Of a stretch of DNA of 56,075 nt, positions 31,387 through 39,916 are shown in pieces. The stretch's first letter is position 1. Every line of letters begins with the position of its first letter. Under the pieces are notes generated by a model, which saw nothing but the letters and a program-made list of their open reading frames with translations, did no database searches and was not told where the DNA came from. Position numbers and translations under genes: made by a program. This stretch comes from Rhodoferax sp. (lineage in GTDB: Bacteria > Pseudomonadota > Gammaproteobacteria > Burkholderiales > Burkholderiaceae_C): contig NZ_JANXUQ010000115.1 of assembly GCF_025356155.1 (NCBI RefSeq), forward strand, positions 1-56,075, in the 5' to 3' direction.

Positions 31387-31420
31387 CTGTCTTAGTTTAT
31401 GTGCAAGTCGGCTAAGACAG
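31387..31420. repeat. 9-bp perfect inverted repeat at the 3' ends of convergent genes
   Basis: CTGTCTTAG (31387-31395) and CTAAGACAG (31412-31420) flank a 16-base loop and include the stop codon of the reverse-strand Lrp gene. No T-tract on either side. Possibly a bidirectional terminator of modest strength. Confidence 0.45.
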
Positions 31421-31837
31421 TCTGAATGTCTCCAGATGGATACTGGTTTCAGTGTTGCTAATGCCTTTAAGCAGGCGAATCCGCTCCAGCACTTTGGCCA
31501 ACTCCTGCAGGGTCTCGGCACGCAGTTCGGCCAACAAATCCCAGCGGCCATTGGTGTCGTGCAAGGTCGCTACACCCGGTTCGCCCAGCAAACTGGAGAT
31601 GACGGCACGCGTCTGGTTGCCGTCTACGGCGATGCTCATCCAGGCTTTAATTGCGTTGTGTTGCACGTCCGGGCGTAATCGCACCGTGTAGCCAACGATG
31701 ACGCCATCGTCTTCCAGCCTTCGGATACGGTTGGTCACCGTGCCCCGAGAAACCTTCAATTTGGCCGCCAGTGCTGCCACTGTCAGGCGAGCGTCCTGGC
31801 GCAGCAGCGACATGAGTTTGTGGTCAATTTCATCCAT
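31412..31837 (-). CDS. Lrp/AsnC-family transcriptional regulator (second copy)
   Basis: 141 residues, standard family length. Winged helix at 2-62 (IDHKLMSLLRQDARLTVAAL, SRGTVTNRIRRLEDDGVIVG), then the RAM effector domain (GRWDLLAELRAETLQELAKV). It is divergent from ornithine cyclodeaminase and CtlX, so it probably controls them in response to ornithine, arginine or citrulline (inference). The ATG at 31837 lacks a ribosome site; a TATGTT-like -10 lies close upstream, which would fit a leaderless or very short-leader message. Confidence 0.92.
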   Translation of the reverse strand: MDEIDHKLMSLLRQDARLTVAALAAKLKVSRGTVTNRIRRLEDDGVIVGYTVRLRPDVQHNAIKAWMSIAVDGNQTRAVISSLLGEPGVATLHDTNGRWDLLAELRAETLQELAKVLERIRLLKGISNTETSIHLETFRLS

Positions 31838-31971
31838 TTTGGCAATTTAACATACCATAAAGCCAATTTATTGGCAATTTTTAGGCATTATTGACGATTG
31901 TTATTGTTTTGTCGCGAAACCATACTTCTCTCTATCGATTGCACCCATTGCGATTCACGAGGAGACCGACC
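31838..31971. promoter_or_regulatory. Divergent Lrp-type operator region with phased CAATTT boxes
   Basis: AT-rich spacer. CAATTT occurs at 31843, 31864 and 31875 and a related CATTAT at 31886, giving spacings of 21, 11 and 11 bases, all multiples of the helical turn. GCCAAT TT ATTGGC (31862-31875) forms a perfect dyad within it. GAGGAG just before 31965 is the ribosome site for the ATG at 31972. Confidence 0.6.
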
Positions 31972-33105
31972 ATGACAACACCCCATCAAACCCGCAAAAA
32001 CACCTTGTTTCTCAGCCCGCAAGATATCGCCAGCATCGTGGGGCGCTCTGGCATAGCAACTACGTTGCAAGGCATCGCCGCATACATCCACCAGGATTTT
32101 TTGCGGTGGCAAGATTTTGACAAATCAACCCGTCTGGCAGCGCACTCGCCAGAGGGCGTGATCGAGTTGATGCCCATTGCTGATGCCAACACCTTCACCT
32201 TCAAATACGTCAACGGCCACCCCAAAAACACCGCCATTGGCCTGCCCACGGTCATGGCCTTTGGTGTGCTGGCCGACGTGGCTAGCGGTTACCCGCTGCT
32301 GATCAGCGAATTGACGCTTACCACCGCCATGCGGACCGCCGCTACTTCCGCCGTGGCGGCGCGCGCCTTGGCCCGCTCCAATAGCCGTGTGATGGCGCTG
32401 ATTGGAAATGGTGCGCAAAGCGAATTCCAGGCACTGGCGTTTCACCAACTGGTGGGCATTGAAGAGATCCGCCTGTTTGACGTCGATGCACGCGCCACCA
32501 CCAAGCTATTGCGCAACCTGCAAAACAACCCGGACGCTGCAAAGCTGCATCTGGTCGTTTGCAACAGCACGGCGGAGGCAGTGCGCAGTGCGGACATCGT
32601 GACTACGGTCACAGCTGACAAGACCAATGCCACCATCATCACGCCCGACATGCTGACACCTGGCATGCACATCAACGGCGTGGGCGGTGACTGCCCGGGC
32701 AAGACCGAAATACACGCCGACGTACTGCGCGCCGCTAAAGTCTTTGTGGAATACGAGCCGCAAACCCGCGTAGAAGGCGACCTGCAGCAAATGGAAGCAA
32801 GCTTCGGTGTGACCGAACTCTGGCAAGTGCTGTCTGGGCAAAAGGCAGGGCGCGATACGGATGCGCAAATTACTGTCTTCGATTCGGTTGGTTTTGCGAT
32901 GGAAGATTTCTCTGCGCTGCGTTATGTGTATGACTTGGCCCAATCCATGCAATTGGGTGCTGACATTGCGTTGATTCCGCAACTCGCCGATCCCAAAGAT
33001 TTGTACCAGTTGATTAAGCCCATTACACCGACCCATGCCAACCCGTCTGGTGGCGCCAAGGGCCGCACACCAGCAGTACATGCGGCATTAGAAGCCGTTG
33101 CATGA
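31972..33105 (+). CDS. ocd: Ornithine cyclodeaminase
   Basis: 377 residues from the ATG at 31972 (GGAG seven bases upstream). Visible family blocks: substrate-site KYVNGHPKN, LLISELTLTTAMRTAATSAV, the Rossmann motif VMALIGNGAQSEFQALAF, and DIVTTVTADK plus NGVGGDCPGKTEI with the catalytic Asp. The enzyme converts ornithine to proline and ammonia using tightly bound NAD. Length and motifs match the Pseudomonas/Agrobacterium type. Its stop overlaps the ctlX start by four bases, so the two are coupled. Confidence 0.93.
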   Translation: MTTPHQTRKNTLFLSPQDIASIVGRSGIATTLQGIAAYIHQDFLRWQDFDKSTRLAAHSPEGVIELMPIADANTFTFKYVNGHPKNTAIGLPTVMAFGVLADVASGYPLLISELTLTTAMRTAATSAVAARALARSNSRVMALIGNGAQSEFQALAFHQLVGIEEIRLFDVDARATTKLLRNLQNNPDAAKLHLVVCNSTAEAVRSADIVTTVTADKTNATIITPDMLTPGMHINGVGGDCPGKTEIHADVLRAAKVFVEYEPQTRVEGDLQQMEASFGVTELWQVLSGQKAGRDTDAQITVFDSVGFAMEDFSALRYVYDLAQSMQLGADIALIPQLADPKDLYQLIKPITPTHANPSGGAKGRTPAVHAALEAVA

Positions 33106-34046
33106 CACGCCGCTTCTCTGCGCAGGCGCCAGCCGCGGTCGTCATGGTGCGGCCACACGCTTTTCGCTCCAACCCTGACACGCTGTCGGACAACGCCTTC
33201 CAGCAACACGCGTCCGCAGCAGTTGCCTCGGACATATCGGTAAAAGCCTTTGCCGAGGTTGGTGCCATGGTGAGCCAATTGCAAGATGCCGGCGTAACCG
33301 TGCATGTTTTTGAAGACACCGGAACACACGCACCAGACTCTGTGTTTCCCAACAATTGGTTCTCCACCCACGCCGGAGGTCACATTGCCATCTACCCGAT
33401 GGCCATGCCCAGCCAGCAACGGGAACGGCGATGGGACGTCATCGATTTATTGAAGCAACACTACAGGGTGCAAGACGTCATCGATTACTCCGGGCTGGAG
33501 CAGGACCGCGTGTACCTGGAAGGCACCGGCGCCATGGTGCTGGATCACATCGACCGCGTAGCCTATGTTGCGCGCTCCAATCGCGCCGACCCACTGGCCT
33601 TGGAACGCTTTTGCACACACTTTAATTTTGAGCCCATGCTGTTTGACGCGGTGGACGCAAACGGCCAAGCGGTGTACCACACCAATGTGCTGATGTGCAT
33701 AGGTACCGGCTTTGCGATGGCAGGCTTTGCCATGATCAGCGACGCGCAACGGCGTCAAGACGTGCGGGAGCGGCTGATGGAAGACGGCCGCAGCCTGATT
33801 GAACTGACCCATGCACAGGTTGGAGAATTTGCTGGCAATGCTTTGGAGCTGCAGGGTACAAATGGCCGGCTGCTGGCGATTTCGTCGCGTGCATTGCGAG
33901 CACTTGGTGCAGACCAAGTGCGGGTTTTGGAAAGCCACGTACAGCTATTGCCACTGGACGTTCCCACCATTGAATTGGCGGGAGGTTCCGTGCGGTGCAT
34001 GCTGGCTGGCATACACCTCAAGCCACGCCCGACTCAACGGGCGTGA
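33102..34046 (+). CDS. ctlX: CtlX-like citrulline hydrolase (arginine deiminase superfamily)
   Basis: 314 residues. Amidinotransferase/deiminase fold: VVMVRPHAF, DSVFPNNWFSTHAGG, EGTGAMVLDHI, VYHTNVLMCIG with the catalytic His, and GGSVRCML with nucleophile Cys299. This matches the CtlX family, reported to hydrolyse citrulline to ornithine, rather than classical ArcA. Coupled to ornithine cyclodeaminase, which would consume the ornithine. Identification as CtlX rests on the PNNWFSTH form and the neighbour; a dimethylargininase-type activity is the alternative. Confidence 0.88.
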   Translation: MTRRFSAQAPAAVVMVRPHAFRSNPDTLSDNAFQQHASAAVASDISVKAFAEVGAMVSQLQDAGVTVHVFEDTGTHAPDSVFPNNWFSTHAGGHIAIYPMAMPSQQRERRWDVIDLLKQHYRVQDVIDYSGLEQDRVYLEGTGAMVLDHIDRVAYVARSNRADPLALERFCTHFNFEPMLFDAVDANGQAVYHTNVLMCIGTGFAMAGFAMISDAQRRQDVRERLMEDGRSLIELTHAQVGEFAGNALELQGTNGRLLAISSRALRALGADQVRVLESHVQLLPLDVPTIELAGGSVRCMLAGIHLKPRPTQRA

Positions 34047-34057
34047 GTGCCATTTTT

Positions 34058-34918
34058 TTATTTGTACTTGGAGTCGATTTCCCACACGGCAGTCTGGACG
34101 AGGCGCTGCACCATGGTGTCCAGACCAACACCGCCCTTGGCGCTTTCGGAGATGCCCATGACGCTGGTGCGCGTGGCGCCGACTTCCATCTTGAGTTCCT
34201 TGTAACCCTGGGCCACTTGTTCAGTAGTGTTGGCGTTCATGATCTTGTAGCGCATGCCGATGAGCCAGACGCCGGTGGAGTCGTCAGTCTTGACAGAGCC
34301 GACCACCTGGCCTGTTGCTGAACCAGCGCGGGTGCCAGACAAGGAACCAATCAAACCGCCAATGGCCGCGCCATCAAAACCCTTGGTGTTGGCAGCAATT
34401 TGTTCGGCTTTCAGGATGTCGAACTTGACAATCCATTTAGTTGTCTTGAGTTTGCCGACTTGCATGGTTTTGCGGGCCTGGGCGACATTGCCTAAATTGT
34501 AAGCAAGCGTAATTTCGTTCAGCAAGTTGCCCAAATTGGCACGTTCGAGCACGGTGAAGTTAGCTTGCGACAATTCCAGCTCACCAAAGTCGGCAATGTT
34601 ATTGGGCAAGAAACGCTGAGTAAAACTGGCGTTGTTGCTCTTGATTTCGCCCGGAATGACGATCAGTGCAGGCCCTTTTTTGCTGGCATTTTTGTATTCA
34701 ACTTCTTTGTATGCGGCCGCATCTGCCGCCGCGTTGGCCTTGTTGGAAGTAGAGCTTCCCGCTGTGGGCGAAGCATTGCCGAAGCTAGGGCCACTGTTAG
34801 TGGGCGCCGGCGCCGACTGGGACGCATCTCCCGCCTTGGGAGCTGTCTCCATACACCCCACCGTCAACAAGGCCAGCATGGCAGTTAAAAGAGAAATCGT
34901 CAGAAATCGTGTGCGCAT
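34058..34918 (-). CDS. CsgG/HfaB-like lipoprotein (second copy)
   Basis: 286 residues. Lipoprotein signal with LLTVGC (Cys22), then a Ser/Ala/Asn-rich spacer to about 75. The CsgG-like domain shows LELSQANFTVLERANLGNLL, KTTKWIVKFDILKAEQIA, GFDGAAIGGLIGSL and VWLIGMRYKIMNANTTEQV. CsgG is a nonameric outer-membrane channel, but single CsgG-like lipoproteins of unknown role are common in Burkholderiales. It is convergent with ctlX and unrelated in context to the copy at 7094-7954. Confidence 0.78.
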   Translation of the reverse strand: MRTRFLTISLLTAMLALLTVGCMETAPKAGDASQSAPAPTNSGPSFGNASPTAGSSTSNKANAAADAAAYKEVEYKNASKKGPALIVIPGEIKSNNASFTQRFLPNNIADFGELELSQANFTVLERANLGNLLNEITLAYNLGNVAQARKTMQVGKLKTTKWIVKFDILKAEQIAANTKGFDGAAIGGLIGSLSGTRAGSATGQVVGSVKTDDSTGVWLIGMRYKIMNANTTEQVAQGYKELKMEVGATRTSVMGISESAKGGVGLDTMVQRLVQTAVWEIDSKYK

Positions 34919-35096
34919 TTTTGTTTACATCCCGGTTAAAAAAGACGCCATTTGGCGAATCGACGAGTCTACGACTTTTTGACGGGATTCAATACGTAGG
35001 GCAGACCGGCGACTGATCGCTACATATTCAATAGCGCAACACTCTTATTGCACGAGGGCTACAGGCCAATTTCCCATAAATCATTGGCCGAAACCA
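34919..35096. promoter_or_regulatory. Intergenic region with small inverted repeats
   Basis: 178 bases between two reverse-strand genes. GGCCAAT (35064-35070)/ATTGGCC (35083-35089) lies eight bases past the stop of the small secreted protein and may be its terminator, though no T-tract follows. CGCCA TT TGGCG (34946-34957) sits near the lipoprotein start. No ORF supported. Confidence 0.4.
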
Positions 35097-35495
35097 TCAT
35101 TTGGAGGGAACGATGACGATGCTTTCACGGACCAAACCTCCGCCGCCCACACTGCCATCCACACGCGATGGGTTGAATACCCGCGCTTCGCACGCGGTGC
35201 GGTCGTCACCCTGGAACTCTGCGCAGCGCCGAATGGCATTGCGGGCGTACTGATCAGATGCGGCATCGGTCAGACCACCGCGTTTGGCTTCAGCCAGCGC
35301 ATTGCGTGCCTCGGTGCGGCACACGTTCTGTGGCTGGTTGGACTGCCCGCTGTCGCAAGCCGCCATGTCTTGCCGATAGCGCGCTTGCGCGTCAGCCGGG
35401 GTGTTGGATGGTCCCGCCAGGGCAGCGCCAGTCAGCAGGATCGTGCCAATCACCGTGAGAGCGAAATGTCGGTGGGGAATATGGATTATGTTCAT
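35097..35495 (-). CDS. Small secreted protein of unknown function
   Basis: 132 residues from the ATG at 35495, preceded by GAGGAC. Signal peptide (FALTVIGTILLTGAALAGPS), then a helical region with ARYRQDMAACDSGQSNQPQN, CRTEARNALAEAKRGGL and an ECR-type Cys pattern (four Cys in the mature part, likely two disulfides). The end is Gly/Val-rich. I recognise the DMAAC...CRTEARNALAEA pattern as a recurring unnamed family in Burkholderiales. Divergent from asmA across 101 bases. Confidence 0.75.
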   Translation of the reverse strand: MNIIHIPHRHFALTVIGTILLTGAALAGPSNTPADAQARYRQDMAACDSGQSNQPQNVCRTEARNALAEAKRGGLTDAASDQYARNAIRRCAEFQGDDRTACEARVFNPSRVDGSVGGGGLVRESIVIVPSK

Positions 35496-35596
35496 GGTAA
35501 TGTCCTCAGTTTGAAGCCGAAGCGTAGACCTGACGAAGGCCAGTATCTGTACGGCCGCGCACAGAGCCTGGCGCGGGCAAGCCAGACAATTCAAGC

Positions 35597-37525
35597 ATGA
35601 AGTGGACCCGATTTTTTCTGTGGCTCGCTGCAGCGGCAGCGACCCCGATAGTGCTGGCAGTTCTGTTTATTGCCCTTTTTGGCTGGAACTGGCTACGCAG
35701 CCCGATTGAACACATTGCGGAGCAAAAGACCGGGCGTGTGTTGCGGATCAACGGCGATCTCTCTTTGCACCTGGGTTGGCCTTGGCCCAGGCTAATAGCC
35801 AACGGGGTGACGTTTGCCAATCCCGCTTGGGCACAAGAGACCTACATGGTCTCGGCCGAAATGGTTGAGGTCAGTGTGGATCTGCCGCAATTGCTGCACG
35901 GCGAAGTCGTGCTGCCCCTGGTGCATTTGGTTCGGCCCACAGTATTTTTGGAACGAGGAAGTCAGGGCAAAAAAAACTGGCTGCTAGATTCGAAACAGCA
36001 AGACGAAAACGCACGGATACGCATCATCCAGTTGACCTTGGACCAAGGCACGCTGGGTTACGATGATCGCGCGATGAAGACCCACATCCGATCGGAGATT
36101 TCCTCGGTTGATATTCCACCCTCCCGCCTTGAAGCATCCACGGTATCGGGCATAGCGTTCAAAGCGAATGGTCAGTACAACGGGTTAGCGCTGCTAGCGA
36201 AAGGCACCGGCGGCGCCGTACTGGCTCTGCGCGATGAAACTGTGCCCTACCCGCTTCAAGTGGATCTGACTGCAGGACGCACCCGCGTGAACGCCAATGG
36301 CACCATCACCGGGCTAATCCTGCGCTCCGCCGTAGACATGCGCTTGGCGGTCAGCGGGGACAGTCTGGAGCAGTTGTATCCACTGCTGGGCATACCCGCC
36401 CCGGTAACGCACGCCTATGCGGCCCAAGGTCGGCTGATCCATAGCGGCAACAGTTGGCGCTACCAAGGCCTGAACGGCCATATTGGCGCCAGCGACATTG
36501 CAGGCACCGTACAGGTCACCACCGGAGGCAAGCGCCCCACGTTGAGCGCCGATCTGACCTCCAAGGTATTGGATCTGGAAGACTTGGCGCCGGTCATCGG
36601 CATGCGCTCCACGACAGAAACCGCTTCCACACCGCCGCCGACCGGCTTGTTGCCAGACGTTCCGTTCAAAACAGACCGCTGGACCAGCATGGACGCCGAT
36701 GTGCACCTGCACGCCAAACAGATTCGGCGCGCCAAGGAGATTCCGCTGGATGACCTGACAGTCCATTTGGTCTTGCGCGATGCCGTGCTGACATTGACCC
36801 CGCTGGACTTTGGTGTGGCTGGCGGTCACCTGCGTGCCGAATTGACGCTGGATGGGCGCAGCGACCCCATCCGCGCCAAGGGTCAATTGAAGGTTAACAA
36901 ACTGTTGTTGTCCAGGCTGCTGCCCGGGGCGGCCGTTAACCAACAGGCCAGCATCGGCGAGATCAACGGTATGTTCACGCTTGCGGGCACCGGAAATTCC
37001 ATCAAGGGCATGTTGGCGACCGCCGACGGCAAAATGGGGCTTCTGGTGAACCATGGCGAAATCAGCCAGTTGCTGATGGAAAAAGCGGGCTTGCACCTAT
37101 GGGAAATCTTGCGGCTCAAGTTGACGGGAGACAAACGAATCACGCTGCGCTGTGCCGTCGCTGATTTCGACGTCAAGGCTGGCCTGATGTCTACCAACGC
37201 ATTCGCTTTTGATACGGCCGTCACGACCCTGTTGGGAAGCGGCAACATCGACTTGGTACACGAAACGCTGGATCTCACGCTCAACCAAAAAACCAAAAAT
37301 ACCAGCTTGTTGGCCCTGACCACTCCCATTTACATCCGTGGGAGCTTTGCCAACCCCAGCGTAGGCATCAACAAGGGCCGCCTGGCCGCGCGGGCCGCTG
37401 GCTCTGTGGCGCTGGGCTTACTCAATCCGCTGCTGGCGTTGGTCCCCTTGGTTGACCCTGGTCCCGGCCAAGACAGCGACTGCGCGCAGCTTCTGCGCGA
37501 CGCCAAAGAACATTCACACCCCTGA
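35597..37525 (+). CDS. AsmA family protein
   Basis: 642 residues. One N-terminal membrane helix (FLWLAAAAATPIVLAVLFIA) is followed by the AsmA start signature (GRVLRINGDLSLHLGWPWPR, GVTFANPAW) and a long beta-rich periplasmic region. The C-terminal AsmA domain shows GEINGMFTLAGTGNSIKGML, ADGKMGLLVNHGEIS and the late IYIRGSFANPSVGINKGRLA. AsmA-like proteins bridge the periplasm and take part in phospholipid transport to the outer membrane. No operon partner downstream; a palindrome separates it from the receptor gene. Confidence 0.92.
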   Translation: MKWTRFFLWLAAAAATPIVLAVLFIALFGWNWLRSPIEHIAEQKTGRVLRINGDLSLHLGWPWPRLIANGVTFANPAWAQETYMVSAEMVEVSVDLPQLLHGEVVLPLVHLVRPTVFLERGSQGKKNWLLDSKQQDENARIRIIQLTLDQGTLGYDDRAMKTHIRSEISSVDIPPSRLEASTVSGIAFKANGQYNGLALLAKGTGGAVLALRDETVPYPLQVDLTAGRTRVNANGTITGLILRSAVDMRLAVSGDSLEQLYPLLGIPAPVTHAYAAQGRLIHSGNSWRYQGLNGHIGASDIAGTVQVTTGGKRPTLSADLTSKVLDLEDLAPVIGMRSTTETASTPPPTGLLPDVPFKTDRWTSMDADVHLHAKQIRRAKEIPLDDLTVHLVLRDAVLTLTPLDFGVAGGHLRAELTLDGRSDPIRAKGQLKVNKLLLSRLLPGAAVNQQASIGEINGMFTLAGTGNSIKGMLATADGKMGLLVNHGEISQLLMEKAGLHLWEILRLKLTGDKRITLRCAVADFDVKAGLMSTNAFAFDTAVTTLLGSGNIDLVHETLDLTLNQKTKNTSLLALTTPIYIRGSFANPSVGINKGRLAARAAGSVALGLLNPLLALVPLVDPGPGQDSDCAQLLRDAKEHSHP

Positions 37526-37546
37526 GGTGTGATTGGTGCTGTTGTC

Positions 37547-37581
37547 TGCGCGCCACTGCGCTGTCGCAAAGATGGCGCGCA
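37547..37581. promoter_or_regulatory. 9-bp inverted repeat upstream of the TonB-dependent receptor
   Basis: Arms 37547-37555 (TGCGCGCCA) and 37573-37581 (TGGCGCGCA) are perfect complements around a 17-base loop, midway between asmA and the receptor gene. No T-tract. Either the asmA terminator or an operator; it does not look like a Fur box. Confidence 0.4.
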
Positions 37582-37638
37582 ACTTGCATATGCCATGCGA
37601 CAATTTCCTGACCCATTATTCAAGAAAAGAACCATCCC

Positions 37639-39909
37639 ATGGAAAAATATACGCACTCGGGTCGCACCCGATTTTCCCCCACGCCCCTCATGGTTGGCAT
37701 GGCACTTCTTTGGCCCATGGCCTTTGCTGTGGCCCAGACTGCGGCACCCGCTGATGCCGTCGCCGCACCACAAGCGGGCGTACTACAGGCTGTAACCGTA
37801 ACAGCCGAGCGCCGTGCCGAAAACGTCAAGGACGTGCCCAGCTCCATCTCCACCATATCGGGCGAGAAATTCGACGTATTGAACACCGGCGGTATGGACA
37901 TTCGCATGCTATCGGGCCGCGTGCCCAGCCTGAACATCGAATCTTCGTTTGGCCGCGCCTTCCCGCGTTTCTACATCCGCGGCTATGGCAACACTGATTT
38001 CCGCTCCAATGCGTCCCAGCCCGTGTCGTTGATTTATGACGACATTGTGCAAGAAAATCCTATTCTCAAGGGCTTCCCCGTTTTTGACGTAGACCGCATC
38101 GAAGTATTGGCCGGGCCACAAGGTACGCTATTCGGCCGCAACACCCCGGCTGGCGTGGTCAAGATTGACTCGGTCAAACCGTCAAAAACCACTGACGGCT
38201 ATTTCAACGCCTCCTACGGCAGCTACGGCACAGCCGCCTTGGAGACGGCCTTCAATTTACCCCTGTCTGGTGAGTGGAATGCCCGCATTTCGGCACAGAT
38301 TCAACACCGCGACAACTGGGTCAAGAATGACAAAGGTCCGACCAAGGACCTGGAAGGTTACGACGACCGCGCCGTACGCCTGCAAGCTGCCTATGACGGT
38401 GGTGGCACGTTCAGCGGTTTGTTCAATGTGCATGGCCGCGACCTGAATGGCAGCGCCCGTCTGTTCCGCGCCAACATCATCAAGAAGGGCAGCAATGAAC
38501 TGGTCGATGATTTTGACCCAAGCAGAATCCAGACCGACGGTATCAACAAACAGACTTTGACCAACAGCGGCGCCAATGCCAAGCTGAAGTGGACGCTGCC
38601 CGATTTCAATGTTTACTCCATCACGGGATATGAAACCGTCAACGCCTACAGCCGCGGCGACATCGACGGTGGCTACGGCGCCGCCTTCCTGCCCACCGGT
38701 GGTGGCCCAGGCCTGATCCCGTTCCCATCGGAGAGCGCAGCCGGCGTACGTGACCATCAACAGGTGACACAAGAAATCCGTCTCGAATCCAAAGGCAAAG
38801 GCCCAATGACTTGGCAAGGCGGCGTCTACTTGTTCAAGGAAAAACTGGGCTTTGACAGCTACACCTACAGCACACTGGCCAACAATGCGCAGTCTGGTGC
38901 CGTACTGAAGTCTGACCAGACCAATGACACCTATGCGGCGTTTGGTGGCCTGACCTATGCTGTCAGCGACACATTGAAGCTGCGCGGCGGTGTCCGTTAC
39001 ACGCAGGACAAGAAGACGCTGGAGACCCAGCCTCTGCCAGCGGGCGACCCCAATGCAACCAATACAACCAACGGACTAGGCTCCAGCACGGATAACAGCC
39101 AGGTCAGCTGGGACCTGGGTGCCACCTACAAATTGGACAAAGACAGCAACATCTTTGGACGTATCGCCACCGGTTTCCGAGGCGCCAGTATCCAGCCCGC
39201 AGGCCCTTTCGGTCCCTTGAACAAGGCAGATCCAGAAACCACCATCTCGTATGAGGTCGGCTATAAGGCCGATCTGCTGGACAAGCGTGCCCGCACATCG
39301 ATCAGCATATTCCACTACGACGTGAAAGACCAGCAACTGACCGCCGTGGGTGGGTCCAGCAATGCGGTGCGTTTGGTGAATGCCAAGAATGTGTCAGGTG
39401 ATGGCGTCGAATTCAACCTCGATGCTTACGTGACGCCCAATTTCCTGGTGACCTTTGGCGGCAGTTACAACAATACTGCCATCAATGACCCTACTTTGGC
39501 GGTCGGTGTTTGCGCCCAGTGCACGGTGCTCAATCCCAAAAATGCGGCCGGCTTGGCACTCATCAACGGCAATGCTTTGCCCAATGCGCCCAAGTGGATT
39601 GCCAACGTGACAGCACGTTATGGCATTCCCGCGGCAAATGGTGGCGAGTACTTCATCTACACCGATTGGGCTTACCGCAGCGAAACCAACCTGTTCTTGT
39701 ACCAGTCAGCTGAATTCACCGCGCCTCCTTTGCTGGAAGGTGGTCTGCGCTTGGGTTACAACTGGGGTAATGGAAAGTATGAAGCCGCCATCTTCGGCCG
39801 CAATATCACCAACCAGGTGCGCGTGACCGGTGCCATCGACTTCAACAACCTGACGGGCTTCATCAACGACCCGCGCACCTATGGTGTGCAGTTCAAAATG
39901 AGTCTGTAA
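37639..39909 (+). CDS. TonB-dependent outer membrane receptor
   Basis: 756 residues. Signal peptide ending AVAQ, TonB box near VLQAVTVTA, plug domain (VPSSISTISGEKFDVL, FYIRGYGNTDFR, VDRIEVLAGPQGTLFGRN) and a 22-strand barrel ending in ..TYGVQFKMSL with a C-terminal aromatic-poor Leu. No N-terminal signalling extension, so it is not a sigma-factor transducer. The ligand is unknown; the style resembles the broad siderophore/organic-nutrient receptor class. The adjacent FecR-SPOR gene is convergent, not co-transcribed. Confidence 0.92.
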   Translation: MEKYTHSGRTRFSPTPLMVGMALLWPMAFAVAQTAAPADAVAAPQAGVLQAVTVTAERRAENVKDVPSSISTISGEKFDVLNTGGMDIRMLSGRVPSLNIESSFGRAFPRFYIRGYGNTDFRSNASQPVSLIYDDIVQENPILKGFPVFDVDRIEVLAGPQGTLFGRNTPAGVVKIDSVKPSKTTDGYFNASYGSYGTAALETAFNLPLSGEWNARISAQIQHRDNWVKNDKGPTKDLEGYDDRAVRLQAAYDGGGTFSGLFNVHGRDLNGSARLFRANIIKKGSNELVDDFDPSRIQTDGINKQTLTNSGANAKLKWTLPDFNVYSITGYETVNAYSRGDIDGGYGAAFLPTGGGPGLIPFPSESAAGVRDHQQVTQEIRLESKGKGPMTWQGGVYLFKEKLGFDSYTYSTLANNAQSGAVLKSDQTNDTYAAFGGLTYAVSDTLKLRGGVRYTQDKKTLETQPLPAGDPNATNTTNGLGSSTDNSQVSWDLGATYKLDKDSNIFGRIATGFRGASIQPAGPFGPLNKADPETTISYEVGYKADLLDKRARTSISIFHYDVKDQQLTAVGGSSNAVRLVNAKNVSGDGVEFNLDAYVTPNFLVTFGGSYNNTAINDPTLAVGVCAQCTVLNPKNAAGLALINGNALPNAPKWIANVTARYGIPAANGGEYFIYTDWAYRSETNLFLYQSAEFTAPPLLEGGLRLGYNWGNGKYEAAIFGRNITNQVRVTGAIDFNNLTGFINDPRTYGVQFKMSL

Positions 39910-39916
39910 ACTGCGT

